A DNA stretch of 64,000 nucleotides from Flavobacterium sp. CFS9 (GTDB lineage: Bacteria; Bacteroidota; Bacteroidia; Flavobacteriales; Flavobacteriaceae). The notes below the pieces were generated by a model, which worked only from the letters and a program-made list of their open reading frames with translations, was not told where the DNA came from and made no database searches. The position numbers and the translations under genes were made by a program. The stretch is taken from the NCBI RefSeq assembly GCF_041154745.1, contig NZ_AP031573.1:4402001-4466000 (forward strand), read 5' to 3'. Below, in pieces: positions 1-7,914 of this stretch (positions within the stretch are counted from its first letter, which is position 1; the number at the start of each line of letters is the position of its first letter).

Positions 1-303
1 TTCTATGCCAGGTACAATGATGAAATTATTGGAACTGTTTCTTTGATGAAAGCCAGCGAAACAAGCTTTGAGCTGAGTAAAATGGCTGTTTCAGATCAGG
101 CGCAGGGCCTTGGGGTTGGAAACAAACTGCTAGCACACTGCATGACTGTTGCAAAAGAAAACAATATTAAAAAACTGTTTTTGTATTCTAACCGTATACT
201 GCTTCCGGCGCTTCATTTGTATCAGAAGTTTGGTTTTACTGAAGTTCCTTTGGGCGATGTAAGTTATGAAAGAGCGGATATAAAAATGGAGAAAATTCTG
301 TAA
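1..303 (+). CDS. GNAT family N-acetyltransferase, C-terminal part
   Basis: The reading frame is open from base 1, so the N-terminus lies outside the window and about 100 residues remain. The visible part has the GNAT core: the SKMAVSDQAQGLGVGNKLL segment is motif A (the Q-x-x-G-x-G/A acetyl-CoA pyrophosphate loop), followed by a helix, then LFLYSNRILLPALHLYQKFGF, which is the usual C-terminal strand and helix carrying the YxKxGF signature. GNAT enzymes transfer an acetyl group from acetyl-CoA to an amine. The substrate cannot be told from this fragment. The protein is probably cytosolic because no membrane or signal segment is seen. Confidence 0.85.
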   Translation, partial: FYARYNDEIIGTVSLMKASETSFELSKMAVSDQAQGLGVGNKLLAHCMTVAKENNIKKLFLYSNRILLPALHLYQKFGFTEVPLGDVSYERADIKMEKIL

Positions 304-389
304 TAATTCTTAAACAACTATTAGCAGAATTTTTACATTGATTTTAAAACTTTTTACGTAATTTGTACTCTTAATTTTTTGCACAACCC

Positions 390-1589
390 ATGTCAATTAC
401 CTTAACTCCATTTACGAAACAGCAATTGTTGCCACAAGAAGAAAAACTTGAAATTGGCCGATTCAAAAGTGAACTTTTTATAGGGATTCCTAAAGAAACA
501 AGTTATCAGGAACGTCGTATTTGTCTGACTCCGGATGCTGTTAGTGCGTTGACATATGAGGGACATAGGGTAATGATTGAATCAGGAGCCGGAGAAAGCT
601 CCAGTTATACCGATAAAGAATACTCAGATGCAGGAGCTGAAGTAACAAGTGACACGAAGAAAGTCTTCGGCTGCCCAATGCTTCTTAAGGTAGAACCTCC
701 TACAACCGCCGAGATTGAAATGATCAATCCGGAAACTATTTTAATTTCAGCTATTCAGTTAAAAACTAAGAAAAAAGCATATTTTGAAGCTTTAGCGCAG
801 AAAAAAATAACGGCTTTAGCTTTTGAATACATAAAAGATGAAGACGGTTCCTATCCTGCCGTAAAATCGTTAAGCGAAATTGCAGGAACAGCTTCTGTTC
901 TGATTGCTGCCGAATTAATGATTACGGACGAGTTTGGAAAAGGCCTTTTGTTTGGTAATATTACAGGAGTTCCCCCTACAGATGTTGTGATTCTGGGTGC
1001 CGGAACCGTTGGTGAATTCGCCGCAAAAACAGCTATAGGACTGGGAGCAAATGTGAAAGTTTTTGACAATTCCATTACTAAATTACGTCGTTTACAGAAT
1101 AGTCTTAACCAGCGTATTTTCACTTCGACTGTCCAGCAAAAAGCATTGTTAAAAGCTTTAAGACGTTGTGATGTTGCGATTGGTGCCATGCGTGGTAAAG
1201 AACGCTGTCCTATTATTGTTACAGAGACAATGGTTGAACACATGAAAAAAGGTGCTGTCATTGTAGATGTAAGTATTGATACCGGCGGATGTTTTGAAAC
1301 TTCAGAGGTTACCACTCACGAAAAACCAACTTTTATAAAAAGCAACGTGCTGCACTATTGTGTACCTAACATTCCTTCCAGATATTCTAAAACAGCTTCA
1401 TTGTCCATAAGTAATATCCTTACTCCTTATTTGCTTCAAATTGCGGAAGACGGAGGTTTGGAAAGTGCTATACGATGTAATAAAGGATTAAAAAACGGAA
1501 TTTACATGTATCATGGAATTCTAACCAGCAAAGCAATTGGCGAATGGTTTGATTTACCGGATAACGACATTAATTTACTTGTTTTTTAA
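390..1589 (+). CDS. ald: alanine dehydrogenase
   Basis: A 399-residue protein of the alanine dehydrogenase / pyridine nucleotide transhydrogenase family. It interconverts L-alanine and pyruvate plus ammonia with NAD. The N-terminal half has the substrate-domain signature (GIPKETSYQERRICLTPDAV, then GHRVMIESGAGESSSYTD). The Rossmann domain follows from about residue 185, with the nucleotide loop VVILGAGTVGEFAAKTA and the later VIVDVSIDTGGCFETS segment. It is a little longer than the usual 370-residue enzyme because of about 25 extra residues at the N-terminus, a form I associate with Flavobacteriia. The ATG at 390 precedes a continuous frame and no closer start fits the family. The next gene has its own promoter, so the two are probably separate units. 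Confidence 0.93.
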   Translation: MSITLTPFTKQQLLPQEEKLEIGRFKSELFIGIPKETSYQERRICLTPDAVSALTYEGHRVMIESGAGESSSYTDKEYSDAGAEVTSDTKKVFGCPMLLKVEPPTTAEIEMINPETILISAIQLKTKKKAYFEALAQKKITALAFEYIKDEDGSYPAVKSLSEIAGTASVLIAAELMITDEFGKGLLFGNITGVPPTDVVILGAGTVGEFAAKTAIGLGANVKVFDNSITKLRRLQNSLNQRIFTSTVQQKALLKALRRCDVAIGAMRGKERCPIIVTETMVEHMKKGAVIVDVSIDTGGCFETSEVTTHEKPTFIKSNVLHYCVPNIPSRYSKTASLSISNILTPYLLQIAEDGGLESAIRCNKGLKNGIYMYHGILTSKAIGEWFDLPDNDINLLVF

Positions 1590-1602
1590 GGAAACTTTAG
1601 TG

Positions 1603-1610
1603 TACCTTTG
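1603..1610 (+). promoter_or_regulatory. TAnnTTTG -7 box ahead of the 1626 gene
   Basis: TACCTTTG matches the Bacteroidota -7 consensus TAnnTTTG and lies 15 bases before the ATG at 1626. A TTG at 1608 inside the box could open a longer frame, but a promoter element here argues for the ATG at 1626 as the true start. Confidence 0.65.
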
Positions 1611-1625
1611 CAAAAATTATTTTTC

Positions 1626-2012
1626 ATGAAGTTCGTACATCGTTTTGCTTATTATTTAATTGGTTTGGTTATGGGATGCTTTTTTGTAGCCCTTGTATTC
1701 AGTGGAAAAGATACACGTTGCAACTACTTTCCAAACGCCAGAGTTTTAAATAATTTACGCACTAAGCCTTTTCAGTATTCCGAAAAAGCGATTCAAACTT
1801 TGAATGAAAAATGGGTTGACACAGCCGATATCAAAAGTACACTGACATTTGGTGATGTTGATTTTGACAAAAGTAATGTCCCTGTAAACAAAGGAAAACT
1901 TTATTTAATCGAAGGTAAGACTGCTAAAAATCAAGAGATTATTTTAAAAGTAGTCAACTACGAGAACAAAGCTATTCTGGAAGAGATTATTAAAAAAGGC
2001 ACAAAAGAATAA
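1626..2012 (+). CDS. DUF4258-type small membrane-anchored protein
   Basis: A 128-residue protein with an N-terminal hydrophobic helix (YYLIGLVMGCFFVALVF, residues 7-23) that should anchor it in the inner membrane or act as an uncleaved signal. A short mixed alpha/beta domain follows, containing NYFPNARVLNNLR and GKLYLIEGKTAKNQEIILKV. I recognise this arrangement from flavobacterial proteins labelled DUF4258, whose role is unknown. The start was set at ATG 1626 because an upstream TTG lies within the promoter box. It follows ald in the same direction with its own promoter, so no functional link with alanine metabolism can be claimed. Confidence 0.72.
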   Translation: MKFVHRFAYYLIGLVMGCFFVALVFSGKDTRCNYFPNARVLNNLRTKPFQYSEKAIQTLNEKWVDTADIKSTLTFGDVDFDKSNVPVNKGKLYLIEGKTAKNQEIILKVVNYENKAILEEIIKKGTKE

Positions 2013-2036
2013 GTGTGTCATTTAATAAGTAACAGC

Positions 2037-2066
2037 AATCAGTTTTTGTAATAAAAGCTGATTTTA
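2037..2066. terminator. bidirectional hairpin terminator
   Basis: AATCAG plus a T run pairs with AAAA plus CTGATT to give a stem of about 10 pairs with a short loop, with T-rich sequence on the right. It sits between the convergent DUF4258-type gene and ung. Confidence 0.5.
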
Positions 2067-2081
2067 ACTAGTTCTTCGTTT

Positions 2082-2753
2082 CTACAGCCAGTCGATTTCT
2101 TTGATTGCTTTGGATTTCAAAAATTCATTGGTTTTGCTAAAATGTTTGTTTCCAAACCATTTTCCCTGATTAGCACTCATAGGTGAAGGATGTCCGGATT
2201 CTAAAATAAAATGTTTCGAACGATCAATTTTAGCGCCTTTTTTTTGAGCAAAGCTTCCCCATAGCAGGAAAACAACATTCTCTTTTCGATCTGAAATAGC
2301 TTGAATTACGGCGTCAGTAAACAAATTCCATTTCAAATGTTTATGGCTATTTGGACTGTCTTTGCGAACCGTCAAGGATGCATTTAAAAGTAAAACACCT
2401 TGTTCTGCCCATTTTTCAAGATTACCTGAGGTTGGCATAAAGATAGAATCGAGATCGTCACTTAGTTCTCTGTAAATATTTCGCAGTGATGGTGGGATTT
2501 TAACTGAATCATTTACAGAAAAACTCAATCCATTCGCCTCTCCTTCTCCATGATAAGGATCTTGTCCTATGATGACAACTTTTAAGTTTTGAAAAGCACA
2601 GGTGTTAAAAGCAGAGAAAATCAATTCTGCTGGAGGGTAACAAGTATGTGTTTGATACTCAATTTCCAAAGTTTTCATTAACTCTGAAAAATAAGTTTTT
2701 TGATTTTCATCTTTTAATATCACTTCCCAATCAGGAGAAAGATTGATTTTCAT
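2082..2753 (-). CDS. ung: uracil-DNA glycosylase
   Basis: A 223-residue family 1 uracil-DNA glycosylase, the usual length. It removes uracil from DNA, the first step of base excision repair. The water-activating loop GQDPYHG is at about residues 62-68, the uracil-binding segment VLLLNASLTV is near 120, and the minor-groove Leu/His loop appears as ESGHPSPMSANQG near 186, which gives the catalytic His. The gene is divergent from mutS2, with about 110 bases between the two starts, so two repair genes share one promoter region. No signal peptide; cytosolic. Confidence 0.97.
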   Translation of the reverse strand: MKINLSPDWEVILKDENQKTYFSELMKTLEIEYQTHTCYPPAELIFSAFNTCAFQNLKVVIIGQDPYHGEGEANGLSFSVNDSVKIPPSLRNIYRELSDDLDSIFMPTSGNLEKWAEQGVLLLNASLTVRKDSPNSHKHLKWNLFTDAVIQAISDRKENVVFLLWGSFAQKKGAKIDRSKHFILESGHPSPMSANQGKWFGNKHFSKTNEFLKSKAIKEIDWL

Positions 2754-2833
2754 TTTTTTTAAATTTTACCACAAATTAAGCAAAGTTTTCTTCAAAGTAC
2801 TAATTAATAGTGCTATTTCGTTCCAAAACTTTG

Positions 2834-2841
2834 TAACTTTG
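2834..2841 (+). promoter_or_regulatory. TAnnTTTG -7 box for mutS2
   Basis: TAACTTTG lies 24 bases before the ATG at 2866, in the 112-base divergent region shared with ung. It supports starting mutS2 at 2866 rather than at the first in-frame start near 2743, which would overlap ung. Confidence 0.6.
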
Positions 2842-2865
2842 AACTTTTACAACTTACGATATATA

Positions 2866-5031
2866 ATGATATCTATAACCGAAAAAACTTTACAAGATTT
2901 ACAATTTCCAACAGTACTCGAAACCATTTCAGCAGGCTGTAATACTTATATAGGAAAAGAAAAAGCTTTACAAATAACACCTTTTAGAGATCAGGAAACT
3001 TTGATGCAGGCTTTGATGCAGACATCGGAGTATGTTTCCTCCTTTCAAAATAATAACGCCATTCCCAATCACGGATTTGACGCCATAACTCATGAGATTA
3101 AGTTTTTAGCAATTGAAGACAGTTTTCTTGAAGTGGGAAGTTTTAGAAAAATTGCTACACTTTCTTCTACCTCAAACTTTTTACTTAATTTCCTTAAAAA
3201 GTTTGATGATTATTATCCAAATCTAAATGCAAGAGCTTCACGTGTTGAATACACGAAAGATATTGTGACCACTATTGATGCTATTGTAGATAAATATGGT
3301 GAAATAAAAGACAATGCTTCACCAGCTTTACTAAGTATTCGTCAGGGCATGAACCTGGTTCGCGGTAAAGTCAACCAAAGTTTCGGAGTTGCTCTTACGC
3401 AATACAATAGTCTTGGTTATCTTGATGATATAAAAGAAAGCTTTGTGCAAAACCGAAGAGTTTTAGCAGTTTTAGCCATGTACCGCCGAAAAGTGAAAGG
3501 CTCTATTTTAGGAAGTTCAAAAACAGGAAGTATTGCCTATATCGAACCTGAGGCTACACTAAAATACTCCAGAGAATTAGCCAATTTGGAATACGAAGAG
3601 AAGGAAGAAATTACCAGAATCTTGAAGCAATTATCGAATGCAATTCGTCCGTATTTGCCTTTATTAATTGAATACCAGGAATTTTTGAGTGATATTGACG
3701 TTGTTGCCGGAAAGGCAAAATATGCGAATCGCATCAACGGAATCCTGCCTACTATTACAGAAGAAAGAAGGTTGTTTTTCAGAGAAGCGTATCACCCGAT
3801 TTTGTATCTGAACAACAAACAGAAAAACGAAGTTACTCATCCACAAACCATTGAACTAAAGCAGGATAATCGTATCATTGTGATTTCAGGACCCAATGCG
3901 GGTGGAAAAACCATTTCACTAAAAACAGTAGGTTTATTACAGCTAATGCTTCAATCAGGGATGCTTATTCCGGTCCACGAACGAAGTGAGACATTCTTGT
4001 TTGACAGAATTTTAACAGATATTGGAGATAATCAATCAATTGAAAATCATCTAAGTACATATAGTTACCGATTAAAGAACATGAACTACTTCCTGAAAAA
4101 ATGCAACAAGAAGACCATGTTCTTAATTGATGAATTTGGTACAGGTTCTGATCCGGAATTAGGAGGTGCTTTGGCAGAGATATTCCTGGAAGAATTTTAT
4201 CATCGTGAAGCTTTTGGAATTATAACCACTCATTATTCCAATCTAAAGATTTTGGCTAATGAATTGCCATATGCAACCAATGCCAACATGATGTTTGATG
4301 AAAAAACTTTAGAACCTATGTACAAATTGGCTTTAGGTCAGGCCGGAAGTTCATTTACTTTTGAAGTAGCTCTAAAAAACGGAATTCCTTTTGGATTGAT
4401 TAACCGTGCCAAAAAGAAAATTGAAGTGGGTAAAGTTCGTTTTGATAAAACGATTGCCACCCTTCAAAAGGAGCGTTCGAAGCTTGAAAAAACTTCTCTT
4501 AATTTAAAAGAGGAAGAAACCAGGGCTCGTGAAGAGAGTAAAAAGATGGAAAACATCAATGTAAAGATCAAGCAAAAACTCGAAAGTTATCAGGAATTGT
4601 ACGATAGCAATCAGAAAACCATTTATATCGGTCAGAAAATCGAAGATATTTCAGAGAAGTATTTCAACAACAAAAACAAGAAAGAACTTATTGGTGAATT
4701 TTTGAAAATAGTTGAGATTGAAAACTCAAAACGCAAAAAAGCTACTCCGAAAGAAACAAAAGCAATAATTGAAAAGAAAAAAGAAGTAATTGCTGAAATC
4801 ACTGTTAAAGTGGAGGAAATTCGAAAAGAGAAAAAAGAAAAGAAACTTAAACCTGTAGTTGAAAAACCGAAACCAGTTCTAAAAGTTGGCGATCGCGTAA
4901 GAATGCTCGACGGAAGATCTGTTGGAAGTATTGATGCTATAGAAAAAAATAAAGCAACGGTAAATTACGGCATTTTTACTTCGAAAGTAAGTTTAGATGA
5001 ATTAGAGTTGGTTGAAGCGGTTAAAAAATAG
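2866..5031 (+). CDS. mutS2: MutS2-family ATPase lacking an Smr domain
   Basis: A 721-residue MutS2-type protein. An N-terminal lever/core region is followed by the ABC ATPase: Walker A GPNAGGKTISLK near residue 343, Walker B MFLIDEFGTGSDPELGG, and the conserved TTHYSNLK histidine loop. After the ATPase comes a long charged coiled coil (about residues 525-650), then a small KOW-like beta domain (VGDRVRMLDGRSVGSIDAIE) that ends the protein. The C-terminal Smr nuclease domain of classical MutS2 is absent. Known MutS2 proteins suppress recombination or rescue collided ribosomes; which applies here is open. The start is set at ATG 2866 because the longer frame enters the divergent ung gene. Confidence 0.9.
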   Translation: MISITEKTLQDLQFPTVLETISAGCNTYIGKEKALQITPFRDQETLMQALMQTSEYVSSFQNNNAIPNHGFDAITHEIKFLAIEDSFLEVGSFRKIATLSSTSNFLLNFLKKFDDYYPNLNARASRVEYTKDIVTTIDAIVDKYGEIKDNASPALLSIRQGMNLVRGKVNQSFGVALTQYNSLGYLDDIKESFVQNRRVLAVLAMYRRKVKGSILGSSKTGSIAYIEPEATLKYSRELANLEYEEKEEITRILKQLSNAIRPYLPLLIEYQEFLSDIDVVAGKAKYANRINGILPTITEERRLFFREAYHPILYLNNKQKNEVTHPQTIELKQDNRIIVISGPNAGGKTISLKTVGLLQLMLQSGMLIPVHERSETFLFDRILTDIGDNQSIENHLSTYSYRLKNMNYFLKKCNKKTMFLIDEFGTGSDPELGGALAEIFLEEFYHREAFGIITTHYSNLKILANELPYATNANMMFDEKTLEPMYKLALGQAGSSFTFEVALKNGIPFGLINRAKKKIEVGKVRFDKTIATLQKERSKLEKTSLNLKEEETRAREESKKMENINVKIKQKLESYQELYDSNQKTIYIGQKIEDISEKYFNNKNKKELIGEFLKIVEIENSKRKKATPKETKAIIEKKKEVIAEITVKVEEIRKEKKEKKLKPVVEKPKPVLKVGDRVRMLDGRSVGSIDAIEKNKATVNYGIFTSKVSLDELELVEAVKK

Positions 5032-5243
5032 CAAAATTGACGTTTTTCTCAACCAAAACTAAAACAAAGCGATTTAAGCTTGTAATTTTTCAAAAATGAA
5101 CCAGAAGGTTGCTTTATTTTAAAATGGCTGTAAAATCATTTTATTAAAGCAGTTTCTGATTCTTAAATACTATTTAAAATAAATTATTAATAGATAAAAC
5201 TAATAACTAGGTTATTCTGTTAAAATACCACAGGTTAGAAAAA

Positions 5244-5657
5244 ATGATTGATTTACCCGCAAATAAAAAAATAGTTCTCTTTGACGGCATCTGCAATCTC
5301 TGTAATTCTGCCGTACAATTCATAATCAAGCACGACAAAAAAGACGTTTTTAGATTTGTGGCTTTGCAATCAGAATTAGGAATTTCGATTTGTAAACATT
5401 TGGGGATTAGTTTTGCAAAAATGGACAGTATTTTATTGTTCAATCCGGGCTCTGCTTATTTTTACAAGTCCTCAGCAGTAATTGCTATTGCGAAAGAATT
5501 TGGTGGTCTTTGGAGACTTTCGGAAATTTTCAGGATTGTTCCCATTTTTATCAGCGATCGTATTTACGATTATGTTGCAAAAAATCGATACAATTGGTAT
5601 GGCAAAAAAGAAAGCTGCATGATTCCAACGCCGGAGTTAAAGGCAAAGTTTCTTTAG
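5244..5657 (+). CDS. thiol-disulfide oxidoreductase of the DCC family (DUF393)
   Basis: A 137-residue protein with the family-defining DGICNLC signature (D-x-x-C-x-x-C) at about residues 14-20, after a beta strand (KKIVLFDG). The usual family partners follow: FRFVALQSELG and the C-terminal YDYVAKNRYNWYGKK segment. DCC proteins are predicted thioredoxin-like oxidoreductases with a CxxC pair; substrates are unknown. No signal peptide, so it is probably cytosolic. It is an isolated gene in front of a repeat element and a terminator. Confidence 0.88.
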   Translation: MIDLPANKKIVLFDGICNLCNSAVQFIIKHDKKDVFRFVALQSELGISICKHLGISFAKMDSILLFNPGSAYFYKSSAVIAIAKEFGGLWRLSEIFRIVPIFISDRIYDYVAKNRYNWYGKKESCMIPTPELKAKFL

Positions 5658-5694
5658 GAAATTCCAGTATTGAAATTCCAAATTAGCATGATAT

Positions 5695-5823
5695 TGTCAT
5701 TTCGAGGAACTAGACTCAAGCGGTAGCGAATAGGCGAAGCAAATCACAATAGAAATTCCGCACGGTAATTCTCCAATCGTTGTCGAGATCCAAATGCGAT
5801 TTCTCCCTTTGATCGAAATGACA
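5695..5823. repeat. 129-base MITE-like element with 11-base terminal inverted repeats
   Basis: The stretch begins TGTCATTTCGA and ends with its exact complement TCGAAATGACA. The interior contains further short palindromic pieces (GAAATTCCG, AATCGTTGTCGAGATC). Its length and perfect terminal repeats fit a small non-autonomous mobile or REP-type element. It contains no reading frame. Confidence 0.7.
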
Positions 5824-5840
5824 CATAAATTGTATTAATA

Positions 5841-5885
5841 AAAAATCCCAAATACCATCAATTAAGATTGGGATTTGGGATTTTT
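5841..5885. terminator. bidirectional intrinsic terminator
   Basis: AAAAATCCCAAAT pairs perfectly with ATTTGGGATTTTT across a 19-base loop. The A and T flanks let it work in both directions, ending the DCC gene and ettA, which converge here. Confidence 0.85.
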
Positions 5886-5903
5886 AAATTTGAAAATTAA
5901 AAC

Positions 5904-7595
5904 TTATCGGATCAATTTTCTGTATTTCAGACGTTTTGGAGTTAAATCGCCACCAAGACGTTTCTTTTTGTTTTCTTCGTAATCAGAGAAACTTCCTTCA
6001 AAGAAATAAACTTCTGAGTCACCTTCAAAAGCAAGAATGTGAGTACAGATTCTATCTAAGAACCATCTGTCGTGTGAAATAATCACAGCACAGCCAGCGA
6101 AGTTTTCTAAACCTTCCTCAAGTGCACGAAGTGTATTTACGTCAAGGTCATTCGTTGGCTCATCCAGTAAAAGTACGTTACCTTCTTCTTTCAAAGTCAT
6201 CGCTAAGTGTAAACGGTTACGTTCTCCACCAGATAACATTGATACTTTTTTGTTTTGCTCTCCACCTCCAAAATTGAAACGTGACAAGTAAGCTCTTGAA
6301 TTTACCTGCTTACCTCCCATCATCACCAATTCCTGACCGTCAGCAAAATTTTCCCAAATTGATTTATTAGGATCGATGTTTGAGTGTGACTGATCTACAT
6401 AAGCAATTTTTACAGTTTCACCAACTGAAAATTCTCCACTATCCGTTTGCTGCTCTCCCATAATCATTTTGAAGATAGTCGACTTACCTGCACCGTTTGG
6501 TCCAATAATTCCAACAATTCCGGCCTGTGGCAAAGTGAAGTTCAGATTATCGTATAATAATTTATCTCCAAAAGCTTTTGCAACATTTTTAGCTTCGATC
6601 ACATTAGTTCCTAAACGAGGCCCGTTCGGGATATAGATTTCCAGATTTTCATCCAATTGTTTTTGATCTTCATTCAATAATTTGTCGTAGTTCTGTAAAC
6701 GGGCTTTTTGTTTGGTTTGACGACCTTTTGCTCCCTGACGAACCCACTCCAACTCACGCTCTAAAGTTTTTCTTCTTTTAGAAGCCACTTTTTCTTCCTG
6801 AGCCATACGGTTTGATTTTTGATCCAACCATGAAGAATAGTTTCCTTTCCATGGAATACCTTCACCTCTATCCAACTCTAAAATCCAACCTGCAACATTG
6901 TCTAAGAAGTATCTATCGTGCGTTACAGCAATTACAGTTCCTGAATATTGCGCTAAATGTTGCTCTAACCAAAGAACACTCTCTGCATCAAGGTGGTTGG
7001 TAGGCTCATCTAAAAGTAATACATCAGGTTGTTGTAATAACAAACGACATAGTGCTACACGACGACGCTCCCCTCCTGAAAGGTTTTTAATTGGTGTATC
7101 TCCTTCCGGTGTACGTAAGGCATCCATCGCAATTTCAAGTTTTGTATCAATTTCCCAGGCACCAAGAGCATCAATTTTGTCTTGTAAAGCTGCCTGACGA
7201 TCCATTAACTTGTCCATTTTATCCTGATCTTCATAATTTTCAGGAAGACCAAACAAATCATTGATTTGATTGTATTCTTCTAAAACGGCCATAGTTTCAG
7301 CTGCTCCTTCACGAACAACTTCAATAACTGTTTTAGAATCATCAAGGATTGGCTCTTGCTCTAAGTAACCAACTGTGTAACCCGGTTGAAAAACAACATC
7401 ACCCTGGTAGTTTTTATCAACTCCTGCAATAATTTTTAAAAGTGAAGATTTTCCGGAACCATTAAGTCCTAAAATACCAATTTTCGCTCCATAGAAAAAG
7501 CTCAGGTAAATATTTTTAAGTACAGGCTTGTCTGCTCCCTGATAGGTCTTACTCAATTTTTGCATTGAGAAAATTACTTTCTTATCGTCTGACAT
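5904..7595 (-). CDS. ettA: ABC-F protein EttA, translational throttle
   Basis: A 563-residue protein close to the usual 555. It contains two ABC ATPase domains and no membrane segment. Domain 1 has Walker A GLNGSGKSS, signature LSGGERRRVALCR and DEPTNHLD. Domain 2 has Walker A GPNGAGKST, signature LSGGERNRLHLAM and DEPTNDLD. The arm insertion with its repeated lysine/glutamate helices is in domain 1, and the interdomain linker carries the WVRQGAKGRQTKQKARLQNYDKL-type segment of EttA. EttA binds the ribosomal E site and gates the first peptide bond according to the ATP/ADP ratio. The conserved arm and linker favour EttA over Uup or antibiotic-resistance ABC-F proteins. Confidence 0.95.
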   Translation of the reverse strand: MSDDKKVIFSMQKLSKTYQGADKPVLKNIYLSFFYGAKIGILGLNGSGKSSLLKIIAGVDKNYQGDVVFQPGYTVGYLEQEPILDDSKTVIEVVREGAAETMAVLEEYNQINDLFGLPENYEDQDKMDKLMDRQAALQDKIDALGAWEIDTKLEIAMDALRTPEGDTPIKNLSGGERRRVALCRLLLQQPDVLLLDEPTNHLDAESVLWLEQHLAQYSGTVIAVTHDRYFLDNVAGWILELDRGEGIPWKGNYSSWLDQKSNRMAQEEKVASKRRKTLERELEWVRQGAKGRQTKQKARLQNYDKLLNEDQKQLDENLEIYIPNGPRLGTNVIEAKNVAKAFGDKLLYDNLNFTLPQAGIVGIIGPNGAGKSTIFKMIMGEQQTDSGEFSVGETVKIAYVDQSHSNIDPNKSIWENFADGQELVMMGGKQVNSRAYLSRFNFGGGEQNKKVSMLSGGERNRLHLAMTLKEEGNVLLLDEPTNDLDVNTLRALEEGLENFAGCAVIISHDRWFLDRICTHILAFEGDSEVYFFEGSFSDYEENKKKRLGGDLTPKRLKYRKLIR

Positions 7596-7661
7596 TTGAT
7601 TTATTTTTTATTTTTATATTTATTTTTTTTGATTCTCCAGAGAAATCTGCTTAGATATATT

Positions 7662-7844
7662 TTAAACTCTTCCTTTCAAAGCGTTGAAAACCCAGGCGTT
7701 TGCAATAAAACCAACTCCGGTTGCTGCAAATCCCCAGCCCGAAACATCTCTGTATCTAAAAGCGCCGAGACCTATAAGTAACAATCCCATAAGTACCATT
7801 ATAAAAGTTGCCCATCCTAAAATGGTGTTTTTATTCATTCCCAT
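7662..7844 (-). CDS. small two-helix membrane protein, CAL67264-like
   Basis: A 60-residue protein with two hydrophobic helices (TILGWATFIMVLMGLLLIGLGAF and WGFAATGVGFIANAWVF) separated by a short RYRDVSG loop. I associate this pattern with the small Flavobacteriia family labelled CAL67264, whose function is unknown. The start could be either Met 1 or Met 3. It lies just upstream of ettA on the same strand with about 66 bases between, so it may be co-transcribed. Confidence 0.75.
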   Translation of the reverse strand: MGMNKNTILGWATFIMVLMGLLLIGLGAFRYRDVSGWGFAATGVGFIANAWVFNALKGRV

Positions 7845-7914
7845 ATCTGTGCTATTATTATTTTAAAAGTAGTGTATTTTTCAGAGATGCAAATATCGTG
7901 AATTTCCATAGATC

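Noticed and set aside
851..1315. A long antisense frame inside ald
   Set aside because: It is a shadow of the well-supported ald frame and has no family features.
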